In this document: positions 6,507-13,141 of the stretch, piece by piece | Layout: every line of letters starts with the position of its first letter | Position numbering within the stretch: the first letter of the stretch is position 1 | Assembly: GCA_002453165.1 (NCBI GenBank) | Contig: DKGH01000013.1 | Span: forward strand, 1 to 15,393 | Reading direction: 5' to 3' | From: Verrucomicrobia bacterium UBA6775 | Lineage (GTDB): Bacteria > Verrucomicrobiota > Verrucomicrobiia > Limisphaerales > UBA1096 | DNA: 15,393 nucleotides | Position numbers and translations under genes: made by a program | The notes under the pieces: generated by a model | What the model was told of the DNA's origin: nothing | Seen by the model: only the letters and a program-made list of their open reading frames with translations | Databases searched by the model: none

Positions 6507-8225
6507 ATGCGTTGGTCCCAGACATTCATCCCGACGATGAAGGAGTCGCCCGCTGAGGCGGAAATCATCTCCCACAAACTGCTGCTCCGCGCCGGCTTGG
6601 TTCGCAAGTTAACCGGAGGCTTGTACACGTTTCTCCCGGCCGGACTGCGGGCGCTTAAAAAGGTTGAACAGATTGTGCGCGAGGAGATGGATCTTGCGGG
6701 AGCGCTGGAGGTGTTCATGCCGGCACTGCAGCCGCCCGACATTTGGGAGAAAAGCGGACGGCTGGAGAGCGCAAGGGACGTACTGTTCCATGTAAAGGAT
6801 CGCGGACAGAAAGACTGGGTGCTGGGCCCGACCCACGAGGAGGTGATCACCAAGATGGTGTCAGACGAATTCAGTTCCTACCGTCAACTACCGATCAACT
6901 TTTACCAAATCCAAACCAAGTTTCGTGATGAAATTCGGCCGCGCTTTGGCCTAATGCGCGCCAAGGAATTTATCATGAAGGACGCGTATAGCTTCGACAT
7001 TGATGACGAATCTGCCAACGCCAGTTACCAGCGGATGTACGATGCCTACAGTCGGATTTTTGCGCGCTGCGGCCTTCAGGCGTTTCCGGTGCAGGCCGAC
7101 ACCGGGGTGATGGGGGGCTCACATTCGCACGAATTCATGGTGCCAGCCGAGACCGGCGAAAACGATGTGGTGTACTGTGAGAGTGGCGACTATGCGGCTA
7201 ACATTGAAAAAGCCACCAGCCAAGGGCCGACGGCAGCCACTCCCTCGGATGAATGCGGTGAGGTGGAGAAATTTGAAACGCCCGGAGTCAAAACCATCGA
7301 GGACTTGGCCAAGCGATTCGACGTTGCCGCCGAGCAGCAGATCAAAACTCTTGTCTACATTGCCGACGACAAACCGGTGATCGTCCTGCTGCGTGGCGAT
7401 GATCAAATCGAGGAGGCCAAGCTGGGGGGCGCGCTTGGCACGGCGCTCTTCCGGGCTGCGACTGACGGGGAAATTGTCGATGCCCTCGGCGCGCACCCGG
7501 GCAGTCTTGGAGCAGTTGGGGTTGCGGATATCCCAGTCTTGGCGGACGAAGTATTGCGAGGCGGTTCCGGCATGGTCACCGGCGCAAACGAGGACGGCCA
7601 ACACCTGCGAAACGTGAACATCGAGCGCGACATCAAGGTGAAGGAGTGGCGTGATTTTCGAAAAGTACAGGCCGGCGAATTGTGCGAAGAGACCGGCAAT
7701 CCGCTGAAGATCCGCCGGGCGATCGAGGTTGGTCACGTTTTCAAACTTGGCACCAAATACAGCGAGGCACTCGGGGCGACGGTGCTCGATGAAAACGGGG
7801 CGAGCAACGCCTGCATCATGGGCTGCTACGGCATCGGAGTGACCCGCACATTGCAGGCAGTGATCGAGCAATGCCACGACGAGAACGGCGTTGTTTGGCC
7901 GACCTCCGTGGCGCCGTACCAGGTGTGCATAACGGCGCTCGATGTAGAGCCCGAGTCGGAGGTCATGAAGTTGGCCACGTGCATTTATGATGACTTGCAG
8001 TCCAAGGGCGTGGACGTGATTCTGGACGATCGACCGGCCCGTCCGGGGATCAAGTTCAAGGACTCAGAACTGGTCGGCTTCCCGCTGCGCATCGGCATCG
8101 GCGAACGCTCGCTGGCCAAGGGCAACGTGGAACTCAAGCCAAGGGTGGGGGAGATGATCCTGTGCAGTCCGGACGAAGCCGTTGGCCAAGCGCTGGGTTG
8201 GCTCGAGGAAAACAAGGTCGGCTGA
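6507..8225 (+). CDS. proS: Prolyl-tRNA synthetase, bacterial type with editing domain
   Basis: A class II aminoacyl-tRNA synthetase that charges tRNA-Pro. I chose the ATG at 6507 because the product then begins MRWSQTFIPTMKE, the usual ProRS start, and is 572 residues long, the typical length for the bacterial form; the open frame continues 18 codons upstream to a TTG. Visible elements are motif 1 around 47-80, the GPTHEEV loop (107-113), motif 2 (FRDEIRPRFGLMRAKEF, 139-155), GGSHSHEFM (203-211) and motif 3 (GCYGIGVTR, 439-447). The C-terminal anticodon-binding domain covers about 470-572. The insertion between motifs 2 and 3 (about 225-395) is the YbaK-like editing domain that deacylates Ala-tRNA-Pro. 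A palindrome copy encodes EDLAKRF inside the editing domain, and another (VGQALGW) lies ten residues from the C-terminus. The stop abuts that of the convergent gene. Confidence 0.97.
   Translation: MRWSQTFIPTMKESPAEAEIISHKLLLRAGLVRKLTGGLYTFLPAGLRALKKVEQIVREEMDLAGALEVFMPALQPPDIWEKSGRLESARDVLFHVKDRGQKDWVLGPTHEEVITKMVSDEFSSYRQLPINFYQIQTKFRDEIRPRFGLMRAKEFIMKDAYSFDIDDESANASYQRMYDAYSRIFARCGLQAFPVQADTGVMGGSHSHEFMVPAETGENDVVYCESGDYAANIEKATSQGPTAATPSDECGEVEKFETPGVKTIEDLAKRFDVAAEQQIKTLVYIADDKPVIVLLRGDDQIEEAKLGGALGTALFRAATDGEIVDALGAHPGSLGAVGVADIPVLADEVLRGGSGMVTGANEDGQHLRNVNIERDIKVKEWRDFRKVQAGELCEETGNPLKIRRAIEVGHVFKLGTKYSEALGATVLDENGASNACIMGCYGIGVTRTLQAVIEQCHDENGVVWPTSVAPYQVCITALDVEPESEVMKLATCIYDDLQSKGVDVILDDRPARPGIKFKDSELVGFPLRIGIGERSLAKGNVELKPRVGEMILCSPDEAVGQALGWLEENKVG
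7303..7314. repeat. One-mismatch palindromic repeat in the proS editing-domain region
   Basis: ACTTGGCCAAGC contains the exact 10-bp core (7304-7313) and is read as Asp-Leu-Ala-Lys. It falls near the start of the inserted editing domain. Confidence 0.65.
8182..8194. repeat. Half-decayed palindromic repeat at the proS 3' end
   Basis: TTGGCCAAGCGCT matches the right arm of the extended repeat exactly, while the left arm has drifted. It encodes GQAL near the ProRS C-terminus. Bases 8184-8194 are an exact 11-bp inverted repeat of 8261-8271 across the two abutting stop codons. Confidence 0.65.
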
Positions 8226-10010
8226 TTAGTCCGCTTGGCCAAGCGCTTGGTTTTCGGCACAGCGCTTGGCCCACCAACGTTCGAGCATCGTTTTGAATTC
8301 CGTCGCGTAGCCGTCGTAATCCATCAACGCCGATTGTTGCAGCATCCCGGGCAGGTTTTGGCGCAACTGCAAAAGCAGGTCGGCATTGTTGCTGATCTGC
8401 ACTGCCTTCTCGATAAACTCCCCGGTGTCTCCGGCAATGAACGCCTCCAGTCCAAGGCAGCGGTTTTGCATTACGCCCTGCCGTGAGACGTACGTGTCCC
8501 CCTCGAGGCACAGCACCGGCACGCCCATCCAAAACGAATCCCCGGTGGTCACACCTCCGTTGTACGGGAACGGATCAAACATCAGGTCGATCTCATTGTG
8601 TAATTCAAGAAAATAGGTGACTCCGCCTTTGGGGCGAATGTCGACCTGTTCGGGTGCGACGCCTTCTTCTGAAAAAAACTGTTTCAGTAACTGGCCGTGA
8701 TCCGGGTTGAGTTCAAACAGGATGATCCTTGAACCGGGACGCCGCTTCAGAACCTCAGCCCACAACCGGATGGAGATCCGACTGGTTTTCACCGGATTAT
8801 TCAGGCAGCCAAACGTGAACGGCTTGCCGGTGCTTGAGGGAGGCGGAGCGGTGGTAGCCTCGAATTCGAGCGGCGGCAGATAGAGCCACGGTGTGTGCGG
8901 CATGTACTCGAGTTTCTCCTGCCAAAGCGATTCTGTTGTACCGGCGGGATCTGAGTGGGGATCAGTCACGCGGTAATCAACAGCACCCAGCCCGGTGGTG
9001 TTCGGATAGGCAAACGACGCAGCCTGAATCGGTGCCGGCTTACGTGCCACGATGCCGAGCCGGTTGTCTTTCGTGTGGCCGGATAGATCGAGCAGAATGT
9101 CGACCCGATCCACCCGGATCTTTTTTGCCGCCTCGTCATCCGTCAACCCGGTGATGTCGCACCAGTCTGCGTGTTCCTCGAAACTTGGCTTGAGTTCATC
9201 CGTTTCGTTGTTGTTGGAATAAATGAACAGGTCGAATCGTTCAAGGTCGAGGTGGTGGCAAAGCAGCATGGCAAACCGTCCAACAGGGTGCCGGCAGAAA
9301 TCGCCGGACAACATTCCGAGTCGGATCCGGCGATCTTCAGAAAAATCATGGTCGCCAAAGTCAAACTCACGGCCGAGATGATTCATGTATTTTTCAGCCC
9401 ACTGAAAATGAATTTCTGCCAACTCGGTCGGCTTTTGGTTGGAGGGGTAATTCAACGCCTGCACCGCGATGCTGCCCCGATCGGCCGTGCCATGGTCGAG
9501 TTGCAGCCACTTGCAAAATAAATCGCCGCCCCGATCCGTATCCCCGACTTTGTACATTGTGCCCCAGGCGTAATCGAACAACAGGTCGGCGTGATCGGGC
9601 GCAAGTTGGTGGGCTCGCTCGAACAATCGTGTCGCCTCCGTTTGGTCGTTGCTGAGGTAAAGATTGGCCAATTGCCGGTGAGCCTCAACATGGTCGGGGT
9701 CCAGTTCAACACAGCGGCGGAATGCAGCGATTGCTTTTTCGTGATGCCGCTCGTGGTAGAGGAGGTGTCCGAGCAGGTTGAACAGCTCCAATCTATCCGG
9801 CAACCGCTCGGAAGCCTGCTCAAGGACGTTGATTGCCTCCGTGATTTGATTCAGCAGGGCGCGGCAGCGTCCGAGCAAAAAGAGGGCTTCAGCGTTTTCG
9901 GGGTCGGACTCCAGCGCTTGTCGAGCGAACTCTGCCGCCTGTTCGGGATTACCGGTTTCCAGTTGATAAACGGCCTGCTGGAGGATGGTTGCTGGGTCGG
10001 AATCCGTCAC
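8226..10010 (-). CDS. TPR-containing SPINDLY/OGT-like O-GlcNAc transferase family protein (GT41-type)
   Basis: A 594-residue cytoplasmic protein. Residues 7-140 hold tetratricopeptide repeats (for example AEALFLLGRC, LFNLLGHLLYHER, AHRQLANLY). From about 225 on it resembles the two-lobed catalytic region of O-GlcNAc transferase/SPINDLY proteins. Matching segments are RIRLGMLSGDFCRHPVGRF (H241), LDLSGHTKDNRLGI (H312), KPAPIQ (324-329), the GLGAVDYRVTD segment, KLEYMPHTPWLYLP, FTFGCLNNPVKTS (K408 at the sugar-nucleotide lysine position), and HNEIDLMFDPFPYNGGVTTGD plus EGDTYVSRQG in the donor-binding lobe. The family transfers GlcNAc, fucose or other sugars to Ser/Thr of proteins; the donor here is not known. 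It starts at GTG 7 bp after the amidase gene and is probably co-transcribed with it. The last residues ALGQAD are encoded by a palindrome copy, and its stop touches the proS stop. Confidence 0.88.
   Translation of the reverse strand: MTDSDPATILQQAVYQLETGNPEQAAEFARQALESDPENAEALFLLGRCRALLNQITEAINVLEQASERLPDRLELFNLLGHLLYHERHHEKAIAAFRRCVELDPDHVEAHRQLANLYLSNDQTEATRLFERAHQLAPDHADLLFDYAWGTMYKVGDTDRGGDLFCKWLQLDHGTADRGSIAVQALNYPSNQKPTELAEIHFQWAEKYMNHLGREFDFGDHDFSEDRRIRLGMLSGDFCRHPVGRFAMLLCHHLDLERFDLFIYSNNNETDELKPSFEEHADWCDITGLTDDEAAKKIRVDRVDILLDLSGHTKDNRLGIVARKPAPIQAASFAYPNTTGLGAVDYRVTDPHSDPAGTTESLWQEKLEYMPHTPWLYLPPLEFEATTAPPPSSTGKPFTFGCLNNPVKTSRISIRLWAEVLKRRPGSRIILFELNPDHGQLLKQFFSEEGVAPEQVDIRPKGGVTYFLELHNEIDLMFDPFPYNGGVTTGDSFWMGVPVLCLEGDTYVSRQGVMQNRCLGLEAFIAGDTGEFIEKAVQISNNADLLLQLRQNLPGMLQQSALMDYDGYATEFKTMLERWWAKRCAENQALGQAD
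8233..8250. repeat. One-and-a-half-unit palindromic repeat at the convergent proS/SPINDLY junction
   Basis: GCTTGGCCAAGC (8233-8244) followed by GCTTGG, the same 18-bp form as at 2359. It encodes residues QALGQA at the extreme C-terminus of the SPINDLY-like protein on the minus strand. Four T residues follow on the plus strand, so it might help to stop transcription from proS, though the T-run is short. Confidence 0.88.
8261..8271. repeat. Left half of the palindromic repeat
   Basis: AGCGCTTGGCC, the left arm and centre of the extended consensus, within the coding region for the SPINDLY C-terminus (minus-strand reading WAKRCA). It is exactly complementary to 8184-8194, forming an 11-bp inverted repeat with a 66-nt interval that contains the full copy at 8233. 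Confidence 0.6.
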
Positions 10011-10017
10011 GATGTGG

Positions 10018-10929
10018 TCACGAGTTCAGGATGCTCCGGAGGTTGAATCGCCGGCCGGGACAGGCGGTCGGCTTGGGATTGATATGTCGGTGGGTACGAA
10101 CCTCCTTGTAAGGGACTCCGGTGCGGGCGCGCAGCCGGGCGACGAGCGCCTTCAAGCTGGAGCGTTGCTTGGCCGTCGGCACGCGTTTGTCAAAGTTGCC
10201 AACAAGACATATCCCGATGGCGATCTCATTTAATGCCGTGCTGGCCACGTGCCCCCCGCGGATTTGCCGGCGCCAACGATCACCAACGTATATTTTTCCG
10301 TCGCCGGTGTTCACACCGTTGCCGATCACGAAATGATATGCCAACCCGTTCTCCATGCGGCGCACTCGCCGGTGATAATGTTCCATGCCCTGAATGCTGT
10401 TGGTGTTGTCGCCGCTGTGGTGGATGACGATGTGTTTCCAGCGGCCACGTCGAATCCGGGGGCGGTTGATCTTGGACAGCGTATCCGCCGGGATGTAGGC
10501 CGGTTTCGGCTTGGTGGGTTTACTGCCTGATCCGCCCTTGGTGATTTTTAATTTTTGGCCCGGCCGGAGTTTTCGGGGATCGGAGATGCCGTTGGCCCTC
10601 GCGATTGTACTGGTCGTGGTGTTGTGCTTTTTCGCGATACCGCTGAGCGTGTCTCCGGCACGAACGGTGTAGGTGACAGAGACCGACTTGGCCGGGATAT
10701 TGATCTTCTGGCCGACCTTGACCCGGTTCGGGTTGGAGATGCCGTTGTGGGAAGCTAGGGCGGAGGCAGTGACGCCGTATTTTTTTGCGATGGCGCCCAG
10801 TGTTTCGCCCTTGCGAATGACGTGGGTGGCCGCTTGGCCAAGCGCTTGGCCAAGCCACATCAAAACCAATGCCGCCAATACGGGTGCGCAGGCGGCCATT
10901 CGTTTGCCCTTGGCCAATTGGGTCAGCAT
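10018..10929 (-). CDS. Exported LysM-domain N-acetylmuramoyl-L-alanine amidase (Amidase_2/PGRP fold)
   Basis: A 303-residue peptidoglycan hydrolase. Residues 1-33 are a signal peptide with likely cleavage at LGQALGQA|AT. Two LysM modules follow at about 36-79 (HVIRKGETLGAIAKKYGV) and 86-129 (YTVRAGDTLSGIAKKHN); these bind GlcNAc-containing glycans. After a Lys/Pro-rich linker the amidase domain runs from about 162 to the end. Zinc ligands are probably H170 (in VIHHSGD), H282 and C290 (in HRHINPKPTACPG); the eight-residue H-to-C spacing equals that of T7 lysozyme. GLAYHFVIGNG and GGHV...NEIAIGICLVGNF are the typical core strands. The enzyme is expected to cut the bond between N-acetylmuramic acid and L-alanine in the periplasm. 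The ATG at 10929 is preceded by a strong AGGAGGTT. It is divergent from rpsB and leads a probable two-gene operon with the SPINDLY-like gene. Confidence 0.93.
   Translation of the reverse strand: MLTQLAKGKRMAACAPVLAALVLMWLGQALGQAATHVIRKGETLGAIAKKYGVTASALASHNGISNPNRVKVGQKINIPAKSVSVTYTVRAGDTLSGIAKKHNTTTSTIARANGISDPRKLRPGQKLKITKGGSGSKPTKPKPAYIPADTLSKINRPRIRRGRWKHIVIHHSGDNTNSIQGMEHYHRRVRRMENGLAYHFVIGNGVNTGDGKIYVGDRWRRQIRGGHVASTALNEIAIGICLVGNFDKRVPTAKQRSSLKALVARLRARTGVPYKEVRTHRHINPKPTACPGRRFNLRSILNS
10832..10855. repeat. Head-to-tail dimer of the palindromic repeat in the amidase signal peptide
   Basis: Two perfect 12-bp palindromes lie back to back (10832-10843 and 10844-10855), the longest uninterrupted form in the window. 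On the coding (minus) strand they give LGQALGQA at residues 26-33, reaching exactly to the expected signal peptidase cleavage site. Confidence 0.95.
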
Positions 10930-10940
10930 GATGCTGTTCG

Positions 10941-10948
10941 AACCTCCT
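10941..10948 (-). promoter_or_regulatory. Strong Shine-Dalgarno site of the amidase gene
   Basis: On the minus strand AGGAGGTT lies 11 nt before the ATG at 10929. It is the best ribosome-binding site in the window and supports this start over the in-frame ATG at codon 11. Confidence 0.75.
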
Positions 10949-11206
10949 AAAGGGCGTCCTTTTTACTGGCGCGCCGTGCCCTTGGCCAGCCCTAGTTTGA
11001 TTCGGATGCCCAATTTGCTTTCGAAAAAGGGTAAAATTGGGGGTTGCGGCTCTGGGCGGTTTTGGTAGGGTGCTCGCCCTTTTTTGGCGGAAAGGGGTGT
11101 TTGAACACTGAATCCACCAACGGAATCGCCTTTAAAAACCGACCTTGGGCATGGCTGCTTGAGGAGGCATTAATCACAATAAACTGAATCCCGAATTTCC
11201 GCGGGA

Positions 11207-11229
11207 CGGCTGTACTTAGGACTCAGCCG
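11207..11229 (+). promoter_or_regulatory. Hairpin in the rpsB leader, possible S2 autoregulatory element
   Basis: CGGCTG (11207-11212) and CAGCCG (11224-11229) form a 6-bp stem with an 11-nt loop, ending 21 nt before the rpsB start; AAAAGGAAAA then serves as ribosome site. In several bacteria S2 represses its own operon by binding a structured rpsB leader. Position fits, but I cannot match this hairpin to a known motif from sequence alone. Confidence 0.35.
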
Positions 11230-11250
11230 GCAACAAAAGGAAAACAACGA

Positions 11251-12102
11251 ATGAGTAACGTAAAAGAACTGTTGGACGCGGGTGTGCACTTTGGCCACCA
11301 AACGCGTAAGTGGAACCCGAAGATGAAGGAATACATCTTCGAGGCTCGTAACGGAATCCACATCATCGACCTCGTCCAGACGGCGACCCAGATTGATGGC
11401 GCTGCGGACTTCCTCAAGGGCGTCGTGGCCAAGGGTGGCAAGGTGCTGTTTGTTGGCACCAAGAAACAGGCCCAGATCAGCATCAAGGAAACTGCCGAGA
11501 CGACCGGTCAGCCGTACGTTTGCGAACGTTGGCTGGGTGGTATGATGACCAATTTGAATACCATCCGCAAATCGATCAAGCGGATGGTCGAACTCGAGAC
11601 CATGGAGTCCGACGGGCGCATGGCTGAGTTCGTGAAACAGGAGCAATCGATGCTCCGCCGCGAGTTGAACCGTCTGCACATTCGCTTGAATGGTATCCGC
11701 GACCTGAACAGCAAGCCGGATGCGATGTTCATCGTGGACATCAAGCGCGAGCACAACGCCCTCGCTGAGGCGCGCCGCCTGCGCGTACCGGTGGTGGCCA
11801 TCGTGGATACCAACACCGACCCGACTCTGGTCGACTATCCGATCGCCGGCAACGACGACGCGATTCGCTCCATCAAGGCAGTACTCGGTGCGGTCACCCA
11901 GCCGATGATCGAGGCCCGCGCGGCTTACGACGCCACCTCCGAAAAATTGAAGGAAGAGGTTGCGAAGAAGGCAGAAGCCCCGGCGGCAGCCGAGGAAGCC
12001 GCTCCGGCGGAACCTGCGGTAGAGAAGCCAGCGGAGACGGTCGCAGAAGAAGCCCCGGCTGAGGCTGCACCGGAAGCAGCGGCGGAACCCGCTGAAGCAT
12101 AA
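11251..12102 (+). CDS. rpsB: 30S ribosomal protein S2
   Basis: S2 is a component of the small ribosomal subunit, needed for S1 recruitment in many bacteria. The product begins MSNVKELLDAGVHFGHQTRKWNPKM, the standard S2 start, and carries FVGTKKQAQ, ERWLGGMMTNLNTI and the conserved DTNTDPTLVDYPIAGNDDAIRSI block near residues 189-210. The length is 283 residues rather than the ~240 of E. coli because of an Ala/Glu/Pro-rich tail from about residue 235 (repeated EAP and AAE units), which is probably disordered. An AAGGAAAA site precedes the ATG. It is the first gene of the usual rpsB-tsf pair. No copy of the palindromic repeat occurs within it. Confidence 0.98.
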   Translation: MSNVKELLDAGVHFGHQTRKWNPKMKEYIFEARNGIHIIDLVQTATQIDGAADFLKGVVAKGGKVLFVGTKKQAQISIKETAETTGQPYVCERWLGGMMTNLNTIRKSIKRMVELETMESDGRMAEFVKQEQSMLRRELNRLHIRLNGIRDLNSKPDAMFIVDIKREHNALAEARRLRVPVVAIVDTNTDPTLVDYPIAGNDDAIRSIKAVLGAVTQPMIEARAAYDATSEKLKEEVAKKAEAPAAAEEAAPAEPAVEKPAETVAEEAPAEAAPEAAAEPAEA

Positions 12103-12125
12103 GGCGATCGAATTTCATCCTTGTT

Positions 12126-12155
12126 GCCCGGTGATCCCGGGCGGCGTGTATTTTT
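12126..12155 (+). terminator. Possible partial terminator/attenuator between rpsB and tsf
   Basis: GCCCGG (12126-12131) and CCGGGC (12137-12142) form a 6-bp all-GC stem with a 5-nt loop; TTTTT follows at 12151-12155, eight bases after the stem. The gap makes it weaker than a standard intrinsic terminator. A partial terminator between rpsB and tsf is known in E. coli, where it lowers tsf relative to rpsB expression, so a similar role is plausible. Confidence 0.45.
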
Positions 12156-12167
12156 ACTGAAAACATC

Positions 12168-13001
12168 ATGGCAGAAGTAACAGCAAAACTGGTTGCGGAA
12201 CTCCGCAAATTGACCAGCGCAGGGCTCATGGATTGCAAAAAGGCCCTGACTGAAACCGACGGCGACATCGAAAAAGCAGTCGACGTCCTCCGTGCACAGG
12301 GCACCATCAAGGCCGCCAAGAAGGCCGACCGTGAAGCGAACGAGGGCATCATCTCCCACTACATCCAGCCGGATTCAAAGGCGGGTGTTCTGGTGGAAAT
12401 CAACTGCGAAACAGATTTCGTTGCTAAGAACGACTCATTCGTCGAGTTCGCGGGCGAAATCGCCCGACTCAAGCTCAGCGAACCGGACACCGATTTTGAG
12501 GAACTGCGCACGGCGCAAGTTGCCAAGATTGGTGAGAACATCCAGTTCTCCCGTGACGCCAAGCTGGAAGTCGATGGCACTGGCTTGATCGCAGCCTACA
12601 TTCACACCGGCGGCAAAGTCGGCGTGTTGCTGCAGGTGGGCACCGGCAAGGAGGAGACACTGTCCAACGACGACTTCAAGTCGCTCGTGAAGGACATCAC
12701 CCTCCACATCGCGGCGTCCGCTCCGGTGGCTGTCAACCGCGAGGACGTGGATCCGGAGTTGGTCGCCAAGGAAAAGGCGATCGCCGAGGAACAGGCCCAG
12801 GGCAAGCCGCCCCAGGCAGTCGAAAACATCGTAAACGGCAAGGTGAACAAGTTCTACGCGACAAACTGCCTTGTGGAACAGGGTTTTGTGAAGAATCCAG
12901 ACGTCAGCATCAAGGATCACATTGCATCGGTGGCTGGCACGCTGGGTGACGAGATCACAGTCGACAAATTCCTCCGCTTTCAGGTGGGCGAGAGTTTCTA
13001 A
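12168..13001 (+). CDS. tsf: Translation elongation factor Ts
   Basis: EF-Ts is the nucleotide exchange factor that regenerates EF-Tu-GTP. The 277-residue product has the N-terminal UBA-like domain (LVAELRKLTSAGLMDCKKAL, 8-27) and the EF-Tu-contacting motif TDFVAKN (82-88). Two core subdomains follow, including HIAASAPVAV around 176-185, and a C-terminal QGFVKNPDVSIKDHI segment. The length is close to the usual 280-290. It lies 65 bp after rpsB, the canonical order, and no clear Shine-Dalgarno sequence precedes the ATG (TGAAAACATC). A strong terminator follows. Like rpsB it is free of the palindromic repeat. Confidence 0.98.
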   Translation: MAEVTAKLVAELRKLTSAGLMDCKKALTETDGDIEKAVDVLRAQGTIKAAKKADREANEGIISHYIQPDSKAGVLVEINCETDFVAKNDSFVEFAGEIARLKLSEPDTDFEELRTAQVAKIGENIQFSRDAKLEVDGTGLIAAYIHTGGKVGVLLQVGTGKEETLSNDDFKSLVKDITLHIAASAPVAVNREDVDPELVAKEKAIAEEQAQGKPPQAVENIVNGKVNKFYATNCLVEQGFVKNPDVSIKDHIASVAGTLGDEITVDKFLRFQVGESF

Positions 13002-13024
13002 GGCTGGGAATCGAACGAATTGCG

Positions 13025-13055
13025 AAGCGGGAGCCGATCGGTTCCCGCTTTTTTT
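13025..13055 (+). terminator. Strong intrinsic terminator after tsf
   Basis: AAGCGGGA (13025-13032) pairs with TCCCGCTT (13043-13050). The inner bases extend the stem with a G-T wobble and CCG/CGG. A run of seven T ends at 13055. It lies 23 bp after the tsf stop and is the clearest rho-independent terminator in the window. Confidence 0.9.
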
Positions 13056-13060
13056 ATTCC

Positions 13061-13093
13061 CGCTTGGCCAAGTGAGATTAGCTTGGCCAAGCG
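13061..13093. repeat. Paired palindromic repeats forming a hairpin between tsf and the MscS-family gene
   Basis: Two copies, GCTTGGCCAAGT (13062-13073) and GCTTGGCCAAGC (13081-13092), are separated by seven bases. Because each unit is self-complementary, they can pair with each other into a 13-bp stem (13061 to 13093, one U-G wobble) with the loop GAGATTA. The hairpin begins five bases after the tsf terminator and lacks its own T-run. Confidence 0.9.
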
Positions 13094-13141
13094 CTTCTGA
13101 ATTGGCTAGCGTGAATCCCCAGACAAGTTGGAGTTTGACCC

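Larger units (their letters stand above)
10930..11250. promoter_or_regulatory. Divergent regulatory region between the amidase gene and rpsB
   Basis: This 321-bp gap is the only long non-coding stretch and must hold the promoters for both directions. An 8-bp perfect inverted repeat, CCCAATTT (11009-11016) and AAATTGGG (11034-11041), may be an operator and overlaps a TAAAAT that resembles a -10 box (11032-11037) without a good -35. AGGG/CCCT followed by six T (11067-11085) is a weak terminator-like hairpin on the plus strand. GAGGAGG at 11161-11167 looks like a ribosome site but has no ATG, GTG or TTG at a suitable distance. Two partial palindromes (around 10909-10917, in the amidase start, and 10981-10989) are decayed repeat copies. 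I could not fix a convincing promoter. Confidence 0.5.

Noticed and set aside
9663..9672. Palindrome ATTGGCCAAT in the SPINDLY-like gene as a repeat copy
   Set aside because: Shares only the central TTGGCCAA; it encodes the conserved TPR residues QLANLY and is explained by the protein sequence.
11067..11085. AGGG/CCCT plus six T upstream of rpsB as a real terminator
   Set aside because: Only a four-pair stem, and no plus-strand gene lies upstream for it to terminate; kept only as a remark in the regulatory region.
10992..11177. 61-codon minus-strand open frame upstream of the amidase gene
   Set aside because: GTG start without a ribosome site, low-complexity product, and it overlaps the likely rpsB promoter and leader; no evidence that it is a gene.
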